Below the pieces are notes generated by a model. That model saw nothing but the letters and a program-made list of their open reading frames with translations. It was not told the DNA's origin and did no database searches. A program made the position numbers and the translations under genes. This document shows positions 6,579 to 8,832 of a stretch of DNA of 8,832 nucleotides, one piece after another (within the stretch, counting starts at the first letter, position 1; every line of letters begins with the position of its first letter). This stretch comes from Bacteroidales bacterium UBA2030. GTDB lineage: Bacteria; Bacteroidota; Bacteroidia; Bacteroidales; TTA-H9. The stretch covers positions 1-8,832 of the forward strand of contig DDBO01000168.1 of NCBI GenBank assembly GCA_002332755.1, read 5' to 3'.

Positions 6579-7250
6579 ATGTCAGTCAGGGATAATTTAA
6601 TAAAGATCCTTTCTGGGTTGCCTTCTCATGTTAAGCTGGTAGCTGTTACAAAAACTCATCCTGTTGAGGTTATTCTGCAGGCCTATGAAGCTGGGCATAA
6701 AGTCTACGGAGAAAACAAGGCGCAGGAAATGAAAACCAAGCAAGCCCTGCTTCCCGATGACATAGAATGGCATTTTATCGGACATCTGCAATCCAACAAG
6801 GTTAAATACATTGCTCCATTTGTCGAATTAATTCACTCGGTTGATAGTTTAAAACTTCTTGCTGAAATCAACAAAGAAGCTTTGAAACACAACAGGATTA
6901 TATCTTGTCTTTTACAATTTCATATAGCTAAAGAAGAAACCAAGTTTGGTCTCGATTATGAAGAAGCTTGTGAACTTCTTGAATCCTATGAATATCAATC
7001 GTTTAAAAACATCCGGCTTTGTGGGGTGATGGGGATGGCCACATTTACAGATAATTCTGAACTTATTCGGCGCGAATTCAAACAGTTACGCTTATTTTTT
7101 GAGCAAATAAAAAAGGCTTATTTCCCGTTGAACGATCATTTTAAAGAAATTTCCATGGGAATGTCAAACGATTATCCTATTGCCATAGAAGAGGGAAGTA
7201 CGATCATTCGTGTTGGTTCAGCCATTTTTGGAGAAAGACATTATACCTGA
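6579..7250 (+). CDS. yggS: YggS family pyridoxal 5'-phosphate-binding protein (PLPBP/PROSC-like)
   Basis: This cytoplasmic single-domain alanine-racemase-fold protein is known in the family to bind PLP and maintain vitamin B6 homeostasis, without an established enzymatic reaction. From the ATG at 6579 it is 223 residues, typical for the family; a TTG three codons upstream is possible but less likely. The PLP Schiff-base lysine is K25 in LVAVTKTHP. Other family signatures follow in order: YGENKAQE, WHFIGHLQSNK, KFGLD, GVMGMA, and the phosphate-binding C-terminal MGMSNDYPIAIEEGST with RVGSAIFGER. All are intact. The gene has its own candidate promoter and sits after the nicotinamide riboside salvage pair, so the neighbourhood groups two cofactor-related functions, but a functional link is not shown. 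Identification is secure. Confidence 0.96.
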   Translation: MSVRDNLIKILSGLPSHVKLVAVTKTHPVEVILQAYEAGHKVYGENKAQEMKTKQALLPDDIEWHFIGHLQSNKVKYIAPFVELIHSVDSLKLLAEINKEALKHNRIISCLLQFHIAKEETKFGLDYEEACELLESYEYQSFKNIRLCGVMGMATFTDNSELIRREFKQLRLFFEQIKKAYFPLNDHFKEISMGMSNDYPIAIEEGSTIIRVGSAIFGERHYT

Positions 7251-7261
7251 TCTTAATTTTT

Positions 7262-8830
7262 ATGAGAAATTTTTGGGCCGTTTTTTTTATCCTAATTCTG
7301 AATATTACAAGGTCGTTAGCGGGTTACTCAGAGCAAGGCTTCAATTATTCGTCGGGCACAGATACACTCTGGATACATGACAATTTAATTGTACCTGAAG
7401 GGCAAACACTGGATATCGCCCCGGGAACCGTCGTGCTCTTCGATGGAAGCTGGTTTATTGAGATACGGGGAAAGATAAGAGCGTTGGGTACCGAACAGGA
7501 GCCCATCGTATTTAAACCTGCCGATACTCTTGGCTTCAGCGATACCCTTGAAACAAGGGGAAGTTGGCATGGGTTAAGGTTTGTTGGTACAAACTCAGAA
7601 AAATCGGAATTTCATTATTGTCAATTTTGGTATGCAAAAGCTTTAGACAGTGATTCTCTTTTGAAATGTGGAGGTGTAGTGCATGCCAGAGGAGCGGTTT
7701 CAGCCTTATTCGATAATTGTCTTTTCCAATCTAATCGGGCCTGGAGCAGGGGGGGAGCTATTGCTCTGTTTGATGGAGCAGATCTTGAGTTTCGGCATTG
7801 TTCATTTATAGAAAACGCCACATACAATACGAACGAGGGATACGGAGGAGCGGTTTACGTCTGGAATGCGTCTCCTATTTTTTACCAATGCACTTTTTCG
7901 GATAATCAGGCGGTTTGGACGGGCGGTGCTATTTGTTTATATTACTCCAATCCTTTGATTCATAATTGTTTATTTACTGGAAATTTTGGCTACATTGGAG
8001 GCGGCATGGCTTTTTACCACTGTCGGCCTCAGCGAACCATTTGCAACAATATCCTATTTGCCAATGTTGGTTTGTATTTTGGTGGGGGAATTTCCTGCAA
8101 TAATGCCTGTGATCCGGTTTTTGTAAACAATACAATTGTATTAAATTCAGCTTCTTATGGCGGCGGCTTTTATTGCAATGATTCTGCTGCGCCAACTATA
8201 ATTAATTCTCTTATTTACAATAATATTAATTATTCGGGACTTGGGCCTGTGTATATTTGGGATCCCCTTTCGCACCCCAATTTTCACTATTGTAATATAC
8301 AGGGTGGGAGTGCGGCATTTGCCGGTAGTGGTGGTGGTTCCGGATATTGGGGCGTTTTTAGCAACAACATTGACATTCCTCCGATGTTCGACTCTACAGT
8401 ATCTTGGTTGTATTACCCGGCCGATACCAGTTTGGTCGACAGAGGTACACCAGCTTCCGATACCCTTGGCCTTAATCTTCCGTCTTACGATTTTGCAGGT
8501 GATTCACGGTTTGTTAACGGAAGAGTGGATATTGGAGCTTACGAACGTTCAGGTGTAAAAATCGAACAGATAATTAAGGGTTATGAAGTTAGTGTTTTTC
8601 CTAATCCTGCTACCGATAGGGTTACCTTTTCTCTTCAAGGTTTGCCTGCAGGGAATTTTGAGATTTGGATCCTAGATTCCCGGGGTAAACGGGTATTTCA
8701 CAGTTCGGAAACTCACCTGGGAGGAGTGTTGAATTATTCTATGGATTTACACTGTTTTTCGCAGGGTTTGTACATCTTAAGGGTAAAAGGCAGAAATTGG
8801 TTTGGGTCTGCTTTAATTATTAAAGAATAA
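7262..8830 (+). CDS. Secreted right-handed beta-helix protein with T9SS type A C-terminal sorting domain
   Basis: This 522-residue protein starts with a signal peptide (hydrophobic core at 4-15, probable cleavage after SLA at 18-20). Residues 35-110 form an N-terminal beta-solenoid start (VPEGQTLDIAPGTVVLF, then GSWHGLRF). Residues 115-350 are parallel beta-helix coils of about 26-33 residues, with recurring GG turns at 137, 164, 195, 221, 246, 274 and 300 and a Cys/Asn ladder (C120, C153, C180, C210, C236, N263, N290, S316, C344). A Gly/Ser-rich turn follows. Residues 390-428 (SLVDRGTP, DFAGDSR, RVDIGAYE) resemble the end module of choice-of-anchor-Q proteins. Residues 441-522 are a Por/T9SS type A sorting domain (VFPNPATDRV with PNP at 447-449, then GLYILRV). 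The protein should cross the outer membrane by T9SS and be surface-attached or released. No catalytic residues are recognisable; polysaccharide binding or cleavage is possible but unproven. It begins 11 bases after yggS without a clear promoter. The stop is complete. Confidence 0.92.
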   Translation: MRNFWAVFFILILNITRSLAGYSEQGFNYSSGTDTLWIHDNLIVPEGQTLDIAPGTVVLFDGSWFIEIRGKIRALGTEQEPIVFKPADTLGFSDTLETRGSWHGLRFVGTNSEKSEFHYCQFWYAKALDSDSLLKCGGVVHARGAVSALFDNCLFQSNRAWSRGGAIALFDGADLEFRHCSFIENATYNTNEGYGGAVYVWNASPIFYQCTFSDNQAVWTGGAICLYYSNPLIHNCLFTGNFGYIGGGMAFYHCRPQRTICNNILFANVGLYFGGGISCNNACDPVFVNNTIVLNSASYGGGFYCNDSAAPTIINSLIYNNINYSGLGPVYIWDPLSHPNFHYCNIQGGSAAFAGSGGGSGYWGVFSNNIDIPPMFDSTVSWLYYPADTSLVDRGTPASDTLGLNLPSYDFAGDSRFVNGRVDIGAYERSGVKIEQIIKGYEVSVFPNPATDRVTFSLQGLPAGNFEIWILDSRGKRVFHSSETHLGGVLNYSMDLHCFSQGLYILRVKGRNWFGSALIIKE

Positions 8831-8832
8831 AG

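Noticed and set aside
8241..8558. 105-codon + strand open frame inside the beta-helix gene
   Set aside because: It is an alternative frame of a gene with clear domains at both ends; the translation has no recognisable features.
7262..8830. Pectate lyase or other named polysaccharide lyase
   Set aside because: The beta-helix fold is clear, but I see no catalytic motif specific to a lyase or hydrolase family, so no enzyme activity is assigned.

Overview
The window looks like a low-GC Bacteroidota chromosome. The last gene has an N-terminal signal peptide and a C-terminal Por/T9SS-type sorting domain. Two intergenic sites match the Bacteroidota -7 promoter element TAnnTTTG. Start codons lack obvious purine-rich ribosome binding sites. 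I cannot name a genus. All genes are on the + strand and packed tightly, with no gene-free stretch over about 50 bases and no RNA gene, CRISPR array, insertion sequence or integrase.

Region 1 (1-5319) is a four-gene two-component signalling cluster: a membrane sensor histidine kinase (5' end outside the window), a soluble PAS histidine kinase, a receiver-PAS protein, and a large hybrid kinase with the order REC-PAS-HisKA-HATPase-REC. The junctions are a 4-base overlap, a 14-base gap and a 5-base gap, so it is very probably one operon. Together these genes encode three kinase cores and three phosphorylatable receivers, but no recognisable DNA-binding, cyclic-di-GMP or HPt output domain. The response must leave through a partner outside the window or through protein-protein contacts.

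Region 2 (5345-6547) is a two-gene nicotinamide riboside salvage unit: the PnuC transporter and a stand-alone NadR-type ribosylnicotinamide kinase, overlapping by 8 bases. The transporter would bring in nicotinamide riboside and the kinase would trap it as NMN. A -7 element precedes pnuC, and a hairpin-forming inverted repeat spans its start codon.

Region 3 (6525-7250) is a YggS/PLPBP-family pyridoxal-phosphate-binding protein. A well-formed promoter precedes it, with its -7 element overlapping the stop codon of the kinase gene.

Region 4 (7262-8830) is a secreted right-handed beta-helix protein with a choice-of-anchor-Q-like segment and a T9SS type A sorting domain. It starts 11 bases after yggS, with no clear promoter of its own.

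Most of the window is recognisable by family. I found no clearly undescribed system. The points most worth a second look are the signalling cluster without an output domain, the kinase and receiver types that resemble Campylobacterota and delta-proteobacterial ones, the degenerate receiver-like N-terminus of the second kinase, the hairpin at the pnuC start, and the Cys/Asn ladder of the beta-helix.
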